64,000 nt of DNA from Bog-473 sp036489775 (GCA_036489775.1 DASXFC010000051.1:1-64000), one strand, 5' to 3'; counted from the first letter of the stretch, positions 25,593-35,026 are shown. A program made the numbers and translations. Notes: generated by a model not told the origin, from the sequence alone.

Positions 25593-25906
25593 GCCGACTC
25601 ACCCTTGTCGACCTTGGGCCGCTCGTTCGGCTTGGCCTTGAACATCTCGAGCATGCGGTCGGTGACCACAAAGCCGCCGACCACGTTCAAGGTGGCCAGG
25701 AAGACAGCCACGAAGCCCAAGGTGATCTGGGCCGCCCCGTGGGCCTCGCCCATGATCGAGAGGGCACCCACCAGCACGATGCCGTGGATGGCGTTGGACC
25801 CCGACATCAAGGGGGTGTGCAGAATGCTCGGCACCTTCGAGACCACTTCGATCCCGACGAAGGCGGCCAGCACGAAGATGGTCAGGTACTCGACGATGCC
25901 GGTCAT
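25589..25906 (-). CDS. pntAB: NAD(P) transhydrogenase subunit alpha, membrane part
   Basis: 105 residues from ATG 25906 (MTGIVEYLTIFVLAAFVGIEV), with three membrane helices and ...IHGIVLVGALSIMG, equivalent to the C-terminal membrane segment of E. coli PntA. Split alpha subunits (PntAA + PntAB) are normal in many actinobacteria. It overlaps both neighbours. Confidence 0.93.
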   Translation of the reverse strand: MTGIVEYLTIFVLAAFVGIEVVSKVPSILHTPLMSGSNAIHGIVLVGALSIMGEAHGAAQITLGFVAVFLATLNVVGGFVVTDRMLEMFKAKPNERPKVDKGESA

Positions 25907-27039
25907 GCCCCGCTCCCCCCGCCCAGCAGCTCGGCGGCGGCCGGTGCCATCGCCTTCCCCTCGCGCACGACGCACATCCCGCTCACGATCTCGTCCTCCC
26001 AGTCCGGGGCCAGCGATCCGTCCACACCCATGAGCCCGAGCACGTTGGCCACGTTGCGCGAGTACAGGAAGCTGGCATGGGTCGGCATGCCCGACGGCGG
26101 GTTGGCCAGCCCCACGACGTGGACGCCGTGGTGATCCACCACCTCGCCCGCCTTGGTCAGCTCGCAGTTGCCACCTTGGTCGGCGGCCATATCGATAATC
26201 ACCGCGCCGGCCGCCATCCCATCCACCATGGCTTCGCTCACCAGCACCGGCGCCTTGCGACCGGGCACCGCCGCCGTGGTGATCACCACGTCGGACGCAC
26301 CAACTTCTGAAGCCAGGGCCGCCTGCTGCTTGGCCAGCTCCTCGGGGCTCAGCTCGCGGGCGTAGCCCCCGGTGCCTTCGGCGGTGACGCCGAGGTCGAG
26401 GAAGGTGGCGCCCAGGCTCTCGGCCTCTTCCTTGGCCGCCGCCCGCACGTCGTAGGCCTTGACCACGGCCCCCAGGCGGCGGGCGGTGGCAATGGCTTGG
26501 AGACCGGCCACGCCGACCCCCATGACGAGCACCTTGGCCGGCGGCACCGTGCCGGCCGCCGTCATGAACATGGGGAAGAACTTGGCCAGGTGCTCGGCCG
26601 CGGCCAGACCGGACCGGTAGCCCGACACCGTGGCCTGGGAGCTCAAGGCGTCCATCGACTGGGCCCGGCTGATGCGGGGCAGGAGGTCGAAGCTGAAGAC
26701 GGTGGCGCCCTTAGCCGCCAGGGCCCGGAGGGCCTCTTCGGACTGGCCGGCATTGAAGAAGCTCAACAGCACCGCGCCGGAGGGGAACGAGGCCACGTCC
26801 TCCGCGTTCGGTGCGTTGACCCGGACCACCAGGCCGGCGCCCGACTGGACCGCGGCGGCATCGGGGGCGATGGTGGCGCCGGCTTCGGTATAGGCGGCAT
26901 CGGGGAAGGCGGCCTGCACGCCGGCACCGGCCTGCACGGACACCTCCCATCCGGAGGCCACGAGCTTCTTGACCACGTCGGGGGCGAGGGCGACCCGCCG
27001 CTCGCCCGGACGCGTCTCGGTAGGGACGGCCAATTTCAC
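25903..27039 (-). CDS. pntAA: NAD(P) transhydrogenase subunit alpha, soluble part
   Basis: 378 residues from GTG 27039 (VKLAVPTETRPGERRVAL, the family's standard start; the frame upstream is shadow of the SDR gene). NAD(H)-binding dI domain: LPRISRAQSMDALSSQATVSGYR and the Rossmann loop VMGVGVAGLQAIATARRLGA. First gene of pntAA-pntAB-pntB, the NADPH supply for biosynthesis or monooxygenases. Confidence 0.95.
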   Translation of the reverse strand: MKLAVPTETRPGERRVALAPDVVKKLVASGWEVSVQAGAGVQAAFPDAAYTEAGATIAPDAAAVQSGAGLVVRVNAPNAEDVASFPSGAVLLSFFNAGQSEEALRALAAKGATVFSFDLLPRISRAQSMDALSSQATVSGYRSGLAAAEHLAKFFPMFMTAAGTVPPAKVLVMGVGVAGLQAIATARRLGAVVKAYDVRAAAKEEAESLGATFLDLGVTAEGTGGYARELSPEELAKQQAALASEVGASDVVITTAAVPGRKAPVLVSEAMVDGMAAGAVIIDMAADQGGNCELTKAGEVVDHHGVHVVGLANPPSGMPTHASFLYSRNVANVLGLMGVDGSLAPDWEDEIVSGMCVVREGKAMAPAAAELLGGGSGA

Positions 27040-27094
27040 GCAGGGTTGTCTATCAGCTAGCGCGGGATGGGCCCGGAGCCGCCTGACGGCGCTG

Positions 27095-27862
27095 TCAGTT
27101 GGGTTCGGGCGTCCGGGGCACGGCCAGCACGGCCGGCCACTCGCCGCCCCCGTGCAGCACCAGGTTGGATCCGGAGATGTAGCTGGCCCCCGGGCTGGCC
27201 AGGAAGAGGCAGGCCTGGGCCACGTCGGCCGGCTGGCCCATCCGTCCCAGCGGCACCGTGGCCGCCACCTGGGCCAGCCGCTCGGGCCCGCCGTAGTTCT
27301 CGTCGCCCGTCTCGGTGACCAGGACGCCGGCACTGATGCAGTTGACGCGGATGGCCGGCGCCCACTCCACCGCCAGCGTGGCTGTCAGGTTGATCAGCCC
27401 GGCCTTGGCCATGCCGTAGGCGGCCGTGCCGGGTGAGGGGCGCAGGCCCGACACGCTGCCCACGTTGACGATGGACCCGCCGCCTTCCTGCTCGGCCATG
27501 ACGGCGTGGGCCGCCTGGGCGCAGTAGTAGGGGGCCAGCAGGTTCAGCGCCACGATGGCCTCGACGAAGCGGGGCGAGGCCTGCTCGGCCGGGGCCTCGG
27601 GCGATCCACCCGCGTTGTTCACCAGCACGTCGAGGCGGCCGTAACGCTCCTGCGCCGTCTCGATGACCGCCTTGGCCTGGTCACTCTGGCGCACGTCGGC
27701 AATGACGAAGTCAGCCCCGGGCACCTCGGCCGGGCGGCGTCCACAGGTCACGACCTGCGCCCCGGCGGCGGCGAAGGCGGCCACGATGCCCGCGCCCACC
27801 CCCCGGGACCCGCCCGTGACCACAACCACCTGCCCGCTGAAGTCGTAGGAGGGCTGCGCCAC
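27095..27862 (-). CDS. short-chain dehydrogenase/reductase
   Basis: 255 residues: cofactor loop TGGSRGVGAG, NNAGG, catalytic Ser in VGSVSG and YGMAK (Tyr/Lys). Divergent from echA20, with about 62 nt between starts. The same arrangement (SDR Rv3549c divergent from Rv3550 echA20) exists in the M. tuberculosis cholesterol locus, so a step in ring degradation is a reasonable guess; the substrate is not shown. Confidence 0.82.
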   Translation of the reverse strand: MAQPSYDFSGQVVVVTGGSRGVGAGIVAAFAAAGAQVVTCGRRPAEVPGADFVIADVRQSDQAKAVIETAQERYGRLDVLVNNAGGSPEAPAEQASPRFVEAIVALNLLAPYYCAQAAHAVMAEQEGGGSIVNVGSVSGLRPSPGTAAYGMAKAGLINLTATLAVEWAPAIRVNCISAGVLVTETGDENYGGPERLAQVAATVPLGRMGQPADVAQACLFLASPGASYISGSNLVLHGGGEWPAVLAVPRTPEPN

Positions 27863-27924
27863 GGGCGCTCAATCTACGGCACTGTTGGCCCGTACCCGGG
27901 GTGCTGGCCTACGTTGACGAGCCC

Positions 27925-28683
27925 ATGCCCATCGAGACCGTCAACGAACAGCCCGGCATCACCGAGGTGGTCATCGACCACCCGCCGGTCAATGCCCTCG
28001 ATGTGGCCGGCTGGTTCGAATTGGCCGATGCCCTCATCGCGGCGGGCCGGGTGCCCGACATCCGCGTGGTGGTGCTCCGGGCCACCGGGCGCGGCTTCTG
28101 CGCCGGCGTCGACATCAAGGAGATCAACGCCATGGGCGATGAGGCCCTGGTCGGGGTCAACCGGGGCTGTGCCGCCGCCTTCGCCGCCGTCTACGACTGC
28201 GAGGTGCCGGTCATCGCGGCCGTGCAGGGCTTCTGCCTCGGCGGTGGCATCGGCCTGGCCGGCAACGCCGACATGGTGATCGCCTCCGACGACGCCACCT
28301 TCGGCTTGCCCGAGGTCGACCGGGGGGCACTGGGTGCGGCCACCCATCTGGCCCGGCTGGTGCCCCAGCACGCCATGCGCAAGATGGTCTACACCGCCAC
28401 GCCGATCACCGCGGCCGAGCTGGCCTCCTACGGATCGGTGGCCGCGGTGGTGCCGCTGGCCAACCTGCGCGCCGCCGCCCTGGAACTGGCGGCCGAGATC
28501 GCCACCAAGAGCCCCACCATCCTGCGTCGGGCCAAGGAGTCGCTCAACGGCATCGACCCCATCGACGTCAAGCGCAGCTACCGCTTCGAGCAGGGCTTCA
28601 CCTACGAACTCCACGTGCGCGGGGTGGCCGACGAGCAGCGGGCCGCCTTCGTCGAGAAGCGCGAGGCGGACACCTCGAAGTGA
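27925..28683 (+). CDS. echA20: enoyl-CoA hydratase-family ring D hydrolase
   Basis: 252 residues from ATG 27925 (a GTG at 27901 is possible). Crotonase fold with GRGFCAGVDIKEIN, a GFCLGGGIGL oxyanion loop, and ASDDATFGLPEVDRGALGAATHL, close to my recollection of mycobacterial EchA20. EchA20 is known to hydrolyse the last steroid ring (D ring) of the bicyclic CoA intermediate. First gene of echA20-ipdA-ipdB-ipdC, same order as Rv3550-Rv3553. Confidence 0.85.
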   Translation: MPIETVNEQPGITEVVIDHPPVNALDVAGWFELADALIAAGRVPDIRVVVLRATGRGFCAGVDIKEINAMGDEALVGVNRGCAAAFAAVYDCEVPVIAAVQGFCLGGGIGLAGNADMVIASDDATFGLPEVDRGALGAATHLARLVPQHAMRKMVYTATPITAAELASYGSVAAVVPLANLRAAALELAAEIATKSPTILRRAKESLNGIDPIDVKRSYRFEQGFTYELHVRGVADEQRAAFVEKREADTSK

Positions 28684-28693
28684 GCGGGCGCTG

Positions 28694-29584
28694 ATGGCCG
28701 ACAAGCGCACCACCATCGACGACATGGTGGCCGAGCTCAGTTCGGGCATGACGATCGGCATCGGCGGGTGGGGCTCGCGGCGCAAGCCGATGGCGCTGAT
28801 CCGGGCCCTGTGCCGTTCGCAGGTCGACGACCTCACCGTGGTGGCCTACGGCGGTCCCGACGTCGGGCTGCTCTGTGCCACCGGCAAGGTGCGCAAGGTG
28901 GTCTGCGGTTTCGTCACCCTCGATTCGATCGCGCTCGACCCCCACTGGCGCTCCGCCCGCCAGCACGGGCGGGTCGAGGTGATGGAGGTCGACGAGGGCA
29001 TGTTCTTCCTCGGCCTTCAAGCCGCCGCCTGGCGGGTGCCCTTCCTGCCCACCCGGGCCGGCCTGGGTTCCGACGTCCTCAGCATCAACCCCGACCTGCG
29101 CACCGTGCGCTCGCCCTATGGAGCCGGCCATCCCAACCTGTCCCATGCCGACGACGCCGACATCGAGCTGGTGGCCATGCCGGCCCTGCATCTCGATGCC
29201 GCTTTCGTCCACGTGAACCGGGCCGACCAGGCCGGGAACGGGCAGATCCTGGCGTCCGACCCCTTCTTCGACCAGCTGTTCCTGGGCGCGGCCGATCGCC
29301 GTTTCCTGACCACCGAGCGAGTGGTGGACAACGGCGCCCTGAGCGACGAGGGCCCGCTGGAGCGCATCGTCATCCACCGCATGCTGACCGACGGGGTGGC
29401 CGAGACCCCTGGCGGCGCCCACTTCACCGCCAACCCGCCCGATTACGGGCGCGACGAAGTGTTCCAGAAGGAGTACGCCGCCTCGGCCGGCGATGCCGCC
29501 GAGTGGGAGGCCTTCGCCCAGCGTTACGTCTTCGTCAGCGAGCCCGAGTACCGGGCCAACGTGGCGGCCCGGAGCGAGGCATGA
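28694..29584 (+). CDS. ipdA: steroid ring C hydrolase subunit alpha
   Basis: 296 residues from ATG 28694, 10 nt after echA20. CoA-transferase-like fold: GMTIGIGGWGSRRKPMALIRAL and VEVMEVDEGMFFLGLQAAAWRVPFLPTR. IpdA with IpdB opens ring C of the COCHEA-CoA intermediate as a hydrolase, although the family is named CoA-transferase. Overlaps ipdB by 4 nt (ATGA). Confidence 0.88.
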   Translation: MADKRTTIDDMVAELSSGMTIGIGGWGSRRKPMALIRALCRSQVDDLTVVAYGGPDVGLLCATGKVRKVVCGFVTLDSIALDPHWRSARQHGRVEVMEVDEGMFFLGLQAAAWRVPFLPTRAGLGSDVLSINPDLRTVRSPYGAGHPNLSHADDADIELVAMPALHLDAAFVHVNRADQAGNGQILASDPFFDQLFLGAADRRFLTTERVVDNGALSDEGPLERIVIHRMLTDGVAETPGGAHFTANPPDYGRDEVFQKEYAASAGDAAEWEAFAQRYVFVSEPEYRANVAARSEA

Positions 29585-30348
29585 GCGACCGCGGCGTGAC
29601 CCGGGCCGAGTTCTGCGTCATCGCCTGCGCCGACGCCTGGCGCGACGCCGGCGAGGTGATGGCCAGCCCCTTCGGCACCATTCCCGCCCTGGGTGCCCGC
29701 CTGGCCAAGCGGACCTTCGCCCCGGACCTGGTGCTGACCGACGGCGAAGCCGCCCTCATGGTGGGCGCGCCGCCCATCAACGCTGCCACGGGCGAGCTGG
29801 TGCGCGAGGCGGCCATGCCCTATCGCAGCGTGTTCGACGTGGTGTGGTCGGGTCGCCGTCACATCATGATGATGGCCAGCCAGATCGACCGTAGCGGCAA
29901 CCAGAACATCTCGGCCATCGGCCCGCACGATCGGCCCAAGGTCCAACTGGTCGGCGTGCGCGGTGCACCGGGCAACTCGGTCAACCATCCGACCAGCTAC
30001 TGGGTGCCCGACCACAATGTGCGCAGCTTCGTCGAGCAGGTCGACGTGGTCTGTGGGGTAGGCCCCGCCCGGGCCGCCGCGGCCGGCGCCGGCGCCTCCC
30101 GCTTCAACGACATCCGCCTGGTCGTCTCCAACCTGGGCGTGTTCGACTTCGATTCGCCCGACCGCACTATGCGGCTGCGCTCGTACCACCCGGGCACCAA
30201 CGTCGAGGAGATCGTGGCCGCCACCGGATTCGCGCTGCGCGTCCCCGACGACGTGGCCGAGACCCGCCTGCCCTCGCCGCTCGAACTCGAGCTGCTGCGC
30301 GACGAGCTCGATCCCCGCTCGCTGCGCGACCGCGAACTGAAGAGCTGA
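29581..30348 (+). CDS. ipdB: steroid ring C hydrolase subunit beta
   Basis: 255 residues: EFCVIACADAWRDAGEVMASPFGTIPALGARLAK, then LTDGEAALMVG and HIMMMASQIDRSGNQNISAIG. Second half of the IpdAB heterotetramer. Translationally coupled to ipdA. Confidence 0.88.
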   Translation: MSDRGVTRAEFCVIACADAWRDAGEVMASPFGTIPALGARLAKRTFAPDLVLTDGEAALMVGAPPINAATGELVREAAMPYRSVFDVVWSGRRHIMMMASQIDRSGNQNISAIGPHDRPKVQLVGVRGAPGNSVNHPTSYWVPDHNVRSFVEQVDVVCGVGPARAAAAGAGASRFNDIRLVVSNLGVFDFDSPDRTMRLRSYHPGTNVEEIVAATGFALRVPDDVAETRLPSPLELELLRDELDPRSLRDRELKS

Positions 30349-30356
30349 GCCGGTCC

Positions 30357-31424
30357 GTGCACCCCGCCCTCGACACCGAGCTGTGCCGACGGGTGGGGAT
30401 CCGCTATCCCATCATCCAGACCGGCATGGGTTGGGTGGCCGGACCCCGCCTGGTCGCCGGCACCGCCAACGCCGGCGGGCTGGGCATCTTGGCCTCGGCC
30501 ACCATGACGTTGACCGAGCTGGACCGCGCCCTCGAGGAGGTGCGGGCCCGCACCAGCGCGCCCTTCGGGGTGAACCTGCGTACCGACGTGGCCGACGTGA
30601 GCGACCGCATCGACCTCATGATCGAGCGGGGCGCCCGGGTGGCCAGCTTCGCCCAGGCCCCTAATCCCGCCCTGGTCACCCGCTGCAAGGAGGCCGGCCT
30701 CTTCGTGATGCCCACGGTGGGCGCCAAACGCCACGCCGAGAAAGTGGCCGAGTGGGGCGTCGATGCCGTCATCGCCCAAGGCGGCGAAGGCGGTGGGCAC
30801 ACCGGGTCCGTCCCCACCTCGCTCCTGCTGCCCCAGGTGGTCGAGGCCGTGGGCGACCGGGTCCTGGTCATCGGGGCCGGCGGGTTCTACAGCGGGGCCG
30901 GGTTGGTGGCCGCCCTGGCCTACGGCGCCTCGGGCATCGCCATGGGCACCCGCTTCCTGCTCTCGGCCGAGAGCCGGGTTCCCGATGCGGTCAAGGCGGA
31001 CTACCTCAAGACGCCGGTGACCGGCACCGTGGTGTCCACCAAGGTGGACGGCGCACCGCAACGGGTCATCCGCACCGATCTGGTCGACCACCTCGAGTCG
31101 CAGCACCTCTGGCGCGCCCTGCCCCGGGCCCTGCGCAGCGCGCAGGAATTCCGTCAGAGTTCGGGCGCCAGTTGGCTGGCGTTGTTGCGCGAAGGGCGCG
31201 CCATGCGCCAAGGCAACGAGTTGAGTTGGCCCCAGGTCTTGATGGCGGCCAACGCACCGGTCATGACCAAGGCCGCGCTGGTCGACGGTCGCACCGACGT
31301 CGGGGTCCTCCCCACCGGTCAAGTGGTCGGAGTGATCGACGGACTCCCCACCTGCGAGGAGATCATCAGCGGCATCGTCAATGAGGCCGACGCCGTGCTG
31401 CAGCGGTTATCCGGCGCGAGCTGA
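30357..31424 (+). CDS. ipdC: flavin-dependent reductase of the nitronate monooxygenase family
   Basis: 355 residues from GTG. FMN barrel with PIIQTGMGWVAGPRLVAGTANAGGLGILASA, DAVIAQGGEGGGHTG and GIAMGTRFLLSAES. Its position as the last gene of the echA20-ipdAB group and its motifs match IpdC (Rv3553), a reductase needed to remove the 5-hydroxyl in HIP degradation. It is 8 nt after ipdB. Confidence 0.84.
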   Translation: MHPALDTELCRRVGIRYPIIQTGMGWVAGPRLVAGTANAGGLGILASATMTLTELDRALEEVRARTSAPFGVNLRTDVADVSDRIDLMIERGARVASFAQAPNPALVTRCKEAGLFVMPTVGAKRHAEKVAEWGVDAVIAQGGEGGGHTGSVPTSLLLPQVVEAVGDRVLVIGAGGFYSGAGLVAALAYGASGIAMGTRFLLSAESRVPDAVKADYLKTPVTGTVVSTKVDGAPQRVIRTDLVDHLESQHLWRALPRALRSAQEFRQSSGASWLALLREGRAMRQGNELSWPQVLMAANAPVMTKAALVDGRTDVGVLPTGQVVGVIDGLPTCEEIISGIVNEADAVLQRLSGAS

Positions 31425-31441
31425 CGCCCGCGCCGCCGCGA

Positions 31442-31879
31442 CTAGTTGTCGCTGTTCGATCCCTGCGCCACCCGTCGCAACAGGTTGGACACCCGCTGGT
31501 GGGTCACGCCGAAAAGGCTGGCGATACTCGGAATGCTCTGACCTTCGGCGCGCAGGGCCACTACGAGTGACCGGCGCAGGTACCCGCTGGCCTCGGATTG
31601 ACGGCGCAGGATGGTGCTGACCAGCTGCACCGTGCCCGGATCGTCCTCGTCGCCGAGGATGGCCTTCCACTCCTGGCCGTTTTCGCGGGCCAGTCGGACC
31701 GACGCGATGCGTTGGAAGAGCAGCCGCTCGCTCTCGGCGTTCTCACGCAACACGCCCTCCAGCTCATCCAGAGCGCGTAGCACCTCGTCGGTGCCGGTCT
31801 TTCCGCTCTGATCCGAAGTCACGTCCGCCCTTCCTCTCCCCTGAGAATCTCCGTGGCGCTCCATATCGGTGGCCAACAT
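31442..31879 (-). CDS. helix-turn-helix protein
   Basis: 145 residues from ATG 31879, chosen because GGAGG lies 6 nt upstream. A helical charged N-terminal half (DEVLRALDELEGVLRENAES) and a C-terminal HTH (SIPSIASLFGVTHQRVSNLLRR, about 112-133) like sigma region 4 or ResD-type HTHs. It could regulate the neighbouring ipd or ltp2 operons, which flank it, but no binding site is identified. Confidence 0.7.
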   Translation of the reverse strand: MLATDMERHGDSQGRGRADVTSDQSGKTGTDEVLRALDELEGVLRENAESERLLFQRIASVRLARENGQEWKAILGDEDDPGTVQLVSTILRRQSEASGYLRRSLVVALRAEGQSIPSIASLFGVTHQRVSNLLRRVAQGSNSDN

Positions 31880-32082
31880 GCTTCCTCCATTCGCGTGTTG
31901 TTGCGTCGGCGCGCCCAAAACCGCGGACGACCAACATGCGTGCCCCGATCCGACCAGCCTAAGCACTCACCAGCCTGATCGGGTGTCAGCCCTTGCAATA
32001 CCCAGCGCTGGGGCGCTTCAATCCTCGCCACCTGGGCCCGGGACCACACACCAGGGGCGCGGTCCCGCTGTGAACTGGGACT

Positions 32083-33294
32083 TCAACGAGCCAGCAGCAC
32101 CGACGAACCGTGCCCGAACAGACCCTGATTGGCCGTCACGGCCACCCGCGCCGCATCGACCTGGTGTCCGGTCGCGGTCCCGCGCAGTTGCCAGGTGCAC
32201 TCGCAGACCTGGGCGATGGCTTGGGCCGGGATGGCCTCGCCGAAACAGGACAAGCCACCCGAGGGGTTGACCGGGATCCGGCCACCCAAGGAGGTGGCGC
32301 CGTCGCGCAGCAGCTTCTCGGCTTCACCCTCGCCGCATAATCCGATGTCCTCGTACCAGTCCAACTCGAGCGCCGAGGAGAGGTCGTAGACCTCGGCCAG
32401 GCTCAGGTCGTCCGGACCGATGCCCGCCTCGGCGTAGGCGGCGGCGGTGATCGAGGCCCGGAAGGTGGGTGCATCGAGCGCGTCGGCGCTCTGCGCCACT
32501 CCCGAGTCGGTGGAAAAGTTCGGCATCTCGATCACCGTGTTGGGGAAGCTCGGGGTCACCGTCGACACCGCGTTGATCGTCACCAAGGGTGCCGCGCCAC
32601 CGGCGTGCTGACGGGCGAACTCCATGCTGGTGAGCACCAGTGCGGCACCGCCGTCGGAGGTGGCGCAGATCTCGAGCAGCCGCAGTGGGTCGGCCACCAT
32701 CGGTGAGGCCAGCACTTCGTCCACCGTGACTTCGGTCCGGTAGCGCGCGTAGGGATTGGCCAAACCGTGGCGCGCGTTCTTCACCTTCACTTGCGCGAAG
32801 TCCTCTTCGGTGGCGCCGAAGCGATCCATGCGCCGGCGCGCGTAGAGCGCGAAGTAGGTCGGATTGGTCGCCCCCATCAGATGGAAACGCAACCAGTCGG
32901 GGTCGTCCTTGCGGTCGCCGCCGACCGGCGCGAAGAAACCCTTGGGCGTGGTGTCGGCCCCGACCACCAAGGCCACGTCGCACAGGCCGGCCAGGATCTG
33001 CGCCCGCGCGCTGGCGATGGCGGCGGCCCCCGAGGCACAGGCGGCGTAGACGCTGGAGACCCGGGCCCCGGTCCAGCCCAGGGCCTGGGCGAAGGTGGCG
33101 CCGGCTATGAAGCCCGGGTAGCCGTTGCGGATGGTGTCAGCGCCCGACACGAACTGCACGTCGCGCCAGTGCAGCCCGGCGTCGGCCAGCGCGTCCTGCG
33201 CCGCCGCCACCCCGTACTCGACGAAGGGACGGCCCCACTTGCCCCAGGGGTGCATCCCGGCTCCCAGCACGGCCACCCGGCGCTCGTCTGCCAT
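32083..33294 (-). CDS. Ltp2-like thiolase-fold retro-aldolase
   Basis: 403 residues: VAVLGAGMHPWGKWGR start, VYAACASGAAAIASA, ATSDGGAALVLTS, LAEVYDLSSALELDW and NPSGGLSCFGEAIPA. In mycobacteria Ltp2 with the DUF35 domain of ChsH2 cleaves the C17 side chain of the steroid CoA ester, releasing propionyl-CoA. Here the DUF35 partner is encoded separately immediately upstream (3-nt gap). Identity as Ltp2 is by motif and context. Confidence 0.78.
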   Translation of the reverse strand: MADERRVAVLGAGMHPWGKWGRPFVEYGVAAAQDALADAGLHWRDVQFVSGADTIRNGYPGFIAGATFAQALGWTGARVSSVYAACASGAAAIASARAQILAGLCDVALVVGADTTPKGFFAPVGGDRKDDPDWLRFHLMGATNPTYFALYARRRMDRFGATEEDFAQVKVKNARHGLANPYARYRTEVTVDEVLASPMVADPLRLLEICATSDGGAALVLTSMEFARQHAGGAAPLVTINAVSTVTPSFPNTVIEMPNFSTDSGVAQSADALDAPTFRASITAAAYAEAGIGPDDLSLAEVYDLSSALELDWYEDIGLCGEGEAEKLLRDGATSLGGRIPVNPSGGLSCFGEAIPAQAIAQVCECTWQLRGTATGHQVDAARVAVTANQGLFGHGSSVLLAR

Positions 33295-33297
33295 TGC

Positions 33298-33741
33298 TCA
33301 GCCCTCCGCAGCCTGCGGCTGCCACTTCCAGACCACATACTCCTGGTCGTCATCGGCGTACAGCGTGTCAAGCACCAGTTCGACCCGGTCGCCGACGTGC
33401 AGGTCGCCGATGCTGACCCCGGGCACCACCTGGCCCATCACCACCAGCTTCTCGTCGGCCAGCTGCACCGCGGCCAGGCAGAACGGCACGTAGGGATCGG
33501 CCGCCACATACGGCGGCGGCGGCTGGTAGCGGGCGTCGGTGTAGGACCAGATGGTCCCGCTGCGTGAGAGCTCCACCGTCTCGAACCCGGTACTGGCACA
33601 GTCGGGGTTCCGGCAGAACGACCGCTCGACCGGAAAGGCGTAGGTGCCACAGCCCACGCAGCGCGAACCGAGCAGCGCCGGCGGTCCGTCGTCACCCGAG
33701 GTGAACCAGCCCTCGACGGCCGGCACCCGCGCCGGGGCCAT
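33298..33741 (-). CDS. DUF35 protein, aldolase partner
   Basis: 147 residues from ATG 33741 overlapping the thiolase stop. Zinc ribbon with CVGCGTYAFPVERSFCRNPDC (four Cys) and an OB fold (GTIWSYTDARYQPPPPY...PFCLAAVQLADEKLVVMGQV). Resembles the C-terminal half of ChsH2, present here as a free protein rather than fused to a MaoC hydratase. Confidence 0.82.
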   Translation of the reverse strand: MAPARVPAVEGWFTSGDDGPPALLGSRCVGCGTYAFPVERSFCRNPDCASTGFETVELSRSGTIWSYTDARYQPPPPYVAADPYVPFCLAAVQLADEKLVVMGQVVPGVSIGDLHVGDRVELVLDTLYADDDQEYVVWKWQPQAAEG

Positions 33742-34919
33742 CAGCCCAGCCTCTCGATGATGGTGGCGTTGGCCTGGCCGCCGCCCTCGCACATGGTCTG
33801 GAGCCCGTAGCGGCCACCGGTGCGCTCGAGCTCGTTGAGCAAGGTGGCCATGAGCCGGGCGCCCGAGCACCCGGTCGGATGGCCGAGGGCGATGGCGCCC
33901 CCGTTGACGTTGACCTTCTCCATGTCCGGCTGGAACTCGCGCTCCCAGGCCAGCACCACCGAGGCGAAGGCCTCGTTGATCTCGACCAGGTCGATGTCCT
34001 CCAGCGTCATCTTGGCCTTGGCCAGCACCAGCTCGGTGGCCGGGATCACTGCCGTCAGCATGATCTGGGGATCGTTGGCCGCCACCGCGAACGTGTGGAA
34101 GCGAGCCCGGGGGCGCAGCCCCAACTCGTTGGCCCGCTCCTCGCTCATGATCAGCACGGCGGCCGCGCCGTCGGAGATCTGCGAGGAGGTCCCGGCCGTC
34201 ACCGTCCCGGTCTCGGAGAAGGCGCCCTTCAAGCCGGCCAGCTTCTCCAGCGAGGTGTCCCGCCGGATGCCCTCGTCGTGCTCAAGCAATCCCTGCACCT
34301 CGGCCGCCCCGGGCACGTCGGGGTGGACCCGGGTCTCGAGGGCCACGATCTCGTTGGCGAAGCGGCCCTCGTCGGTGGCCCGGGCGGCTCGCTGGTGCGA
34401 CACCAGGGCCAACTCGTCCATGTCCGCCCGGCTCACCTTCCAGCGGCGGGCGATCTCCTCGGCACACTCGCCCTGGTGGATCAGCTCGTAGCGGGACAGA
34501 TAGAGCGGGCCGTAGGCCTCGCCGGGCCCGGGCTCGGTGGTGGACCCGATGGGCACCCGGCTCATCGACTCGATGCCGCCTCCGATGGCCACGTCCATGG
34601 CGCCGGCCATGACGGCCTGGGCCGCGAAGTGGATGGCCTGCTGGGCCGATCCGCACTGCCGGTCGACCGTGGTGCCGGGCACCGATTCGGGGAAACCGGC
34701 GGCTAGGGCGGCGTTGCGGGCGATGTTCATGGCCTGCTCGCCCACGGTCATGGTGCAGCCCATGATCACGTCCTCCACCAGGGCCGGGTCCAGGTCGTTG
34801 CGGGCCAGGAGGGCGGCCAGGGGTTGCGCGGCCAGATCGGTGGCGTGCCAACCCGACAGGCGGCCGCCCCGGCGCCCCACCGGGGTGCGGACGGCATCGA
34901 CGATCACGGCATTGGGCAT
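33741..34919 (-). CDS. acetyl-CoA acyltransferase (FadA5/FadA6-like thiolase)
   Basis: 392 residues from ATG 34919 (MPNAVIVDAVRTPVGRRGG). Complete thiolase catalytic set: Cys in DRQCGSAQQ, NEAF, His in GHPTG and the second Cys in MCEGGGQ. The family removes acetyl or propionyl units from steroid side chain or ring products (FadA5, FadA6). Operon fadA-DUF35-ltp2 runs on the minus strand. Confidence 0.87.
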   Translation of the reverse strand: MPNAVIVDAVRTPVGRRGGRLSGWHATDLAAQPLAALLARNDLDPALVEDVIMGCTMTVGEQAMNIARNAALAAGFPESVPGTTVDRQCGSAQQAIHFAAQAVMAGAMDVAIGGGIESMSRVPIGSTTEPGPGEAYGPLYLSRYELIHQGECAEEIARRWKVSRADMDELALVSHQRAARATDEGRFANEIVALETRVHPDVPGAAEVQGLLEHDEGIRRDTSLEKLAGLKGAFSETGTVTAGTSSQISDGAAAVLIMSEERANELGLRPRARFHTFAVAANDPQIMLTAVIPATELVLAKAKMTLEDIDLVEINEAFASVVLAWEREFQPDMEKVNVNGGAIALGHPTGCSGARLMATLLNELERTGGRYGLQTMCEGGGQANATIIERLG

Positions 34920-35026
34920 AGGAGAGCCAGTCTGACGCCGAATCAGATGGCACGCCAGACACCCGGGCCTGGGCCTCGGGCTCCTGGTGAGCCGAATGTG
35001 CATCCCCCGTCGGCCAACATAGGGGC

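Noticed and set aside
24111..26033. 640-codon plus-strand frame opposite pntB/pntAB
   Set aside because: The opposite strand encodes well-known transhydrogenase subunits; the frame is rich in His, Gln, Asp, Gly and Arg with no domain.
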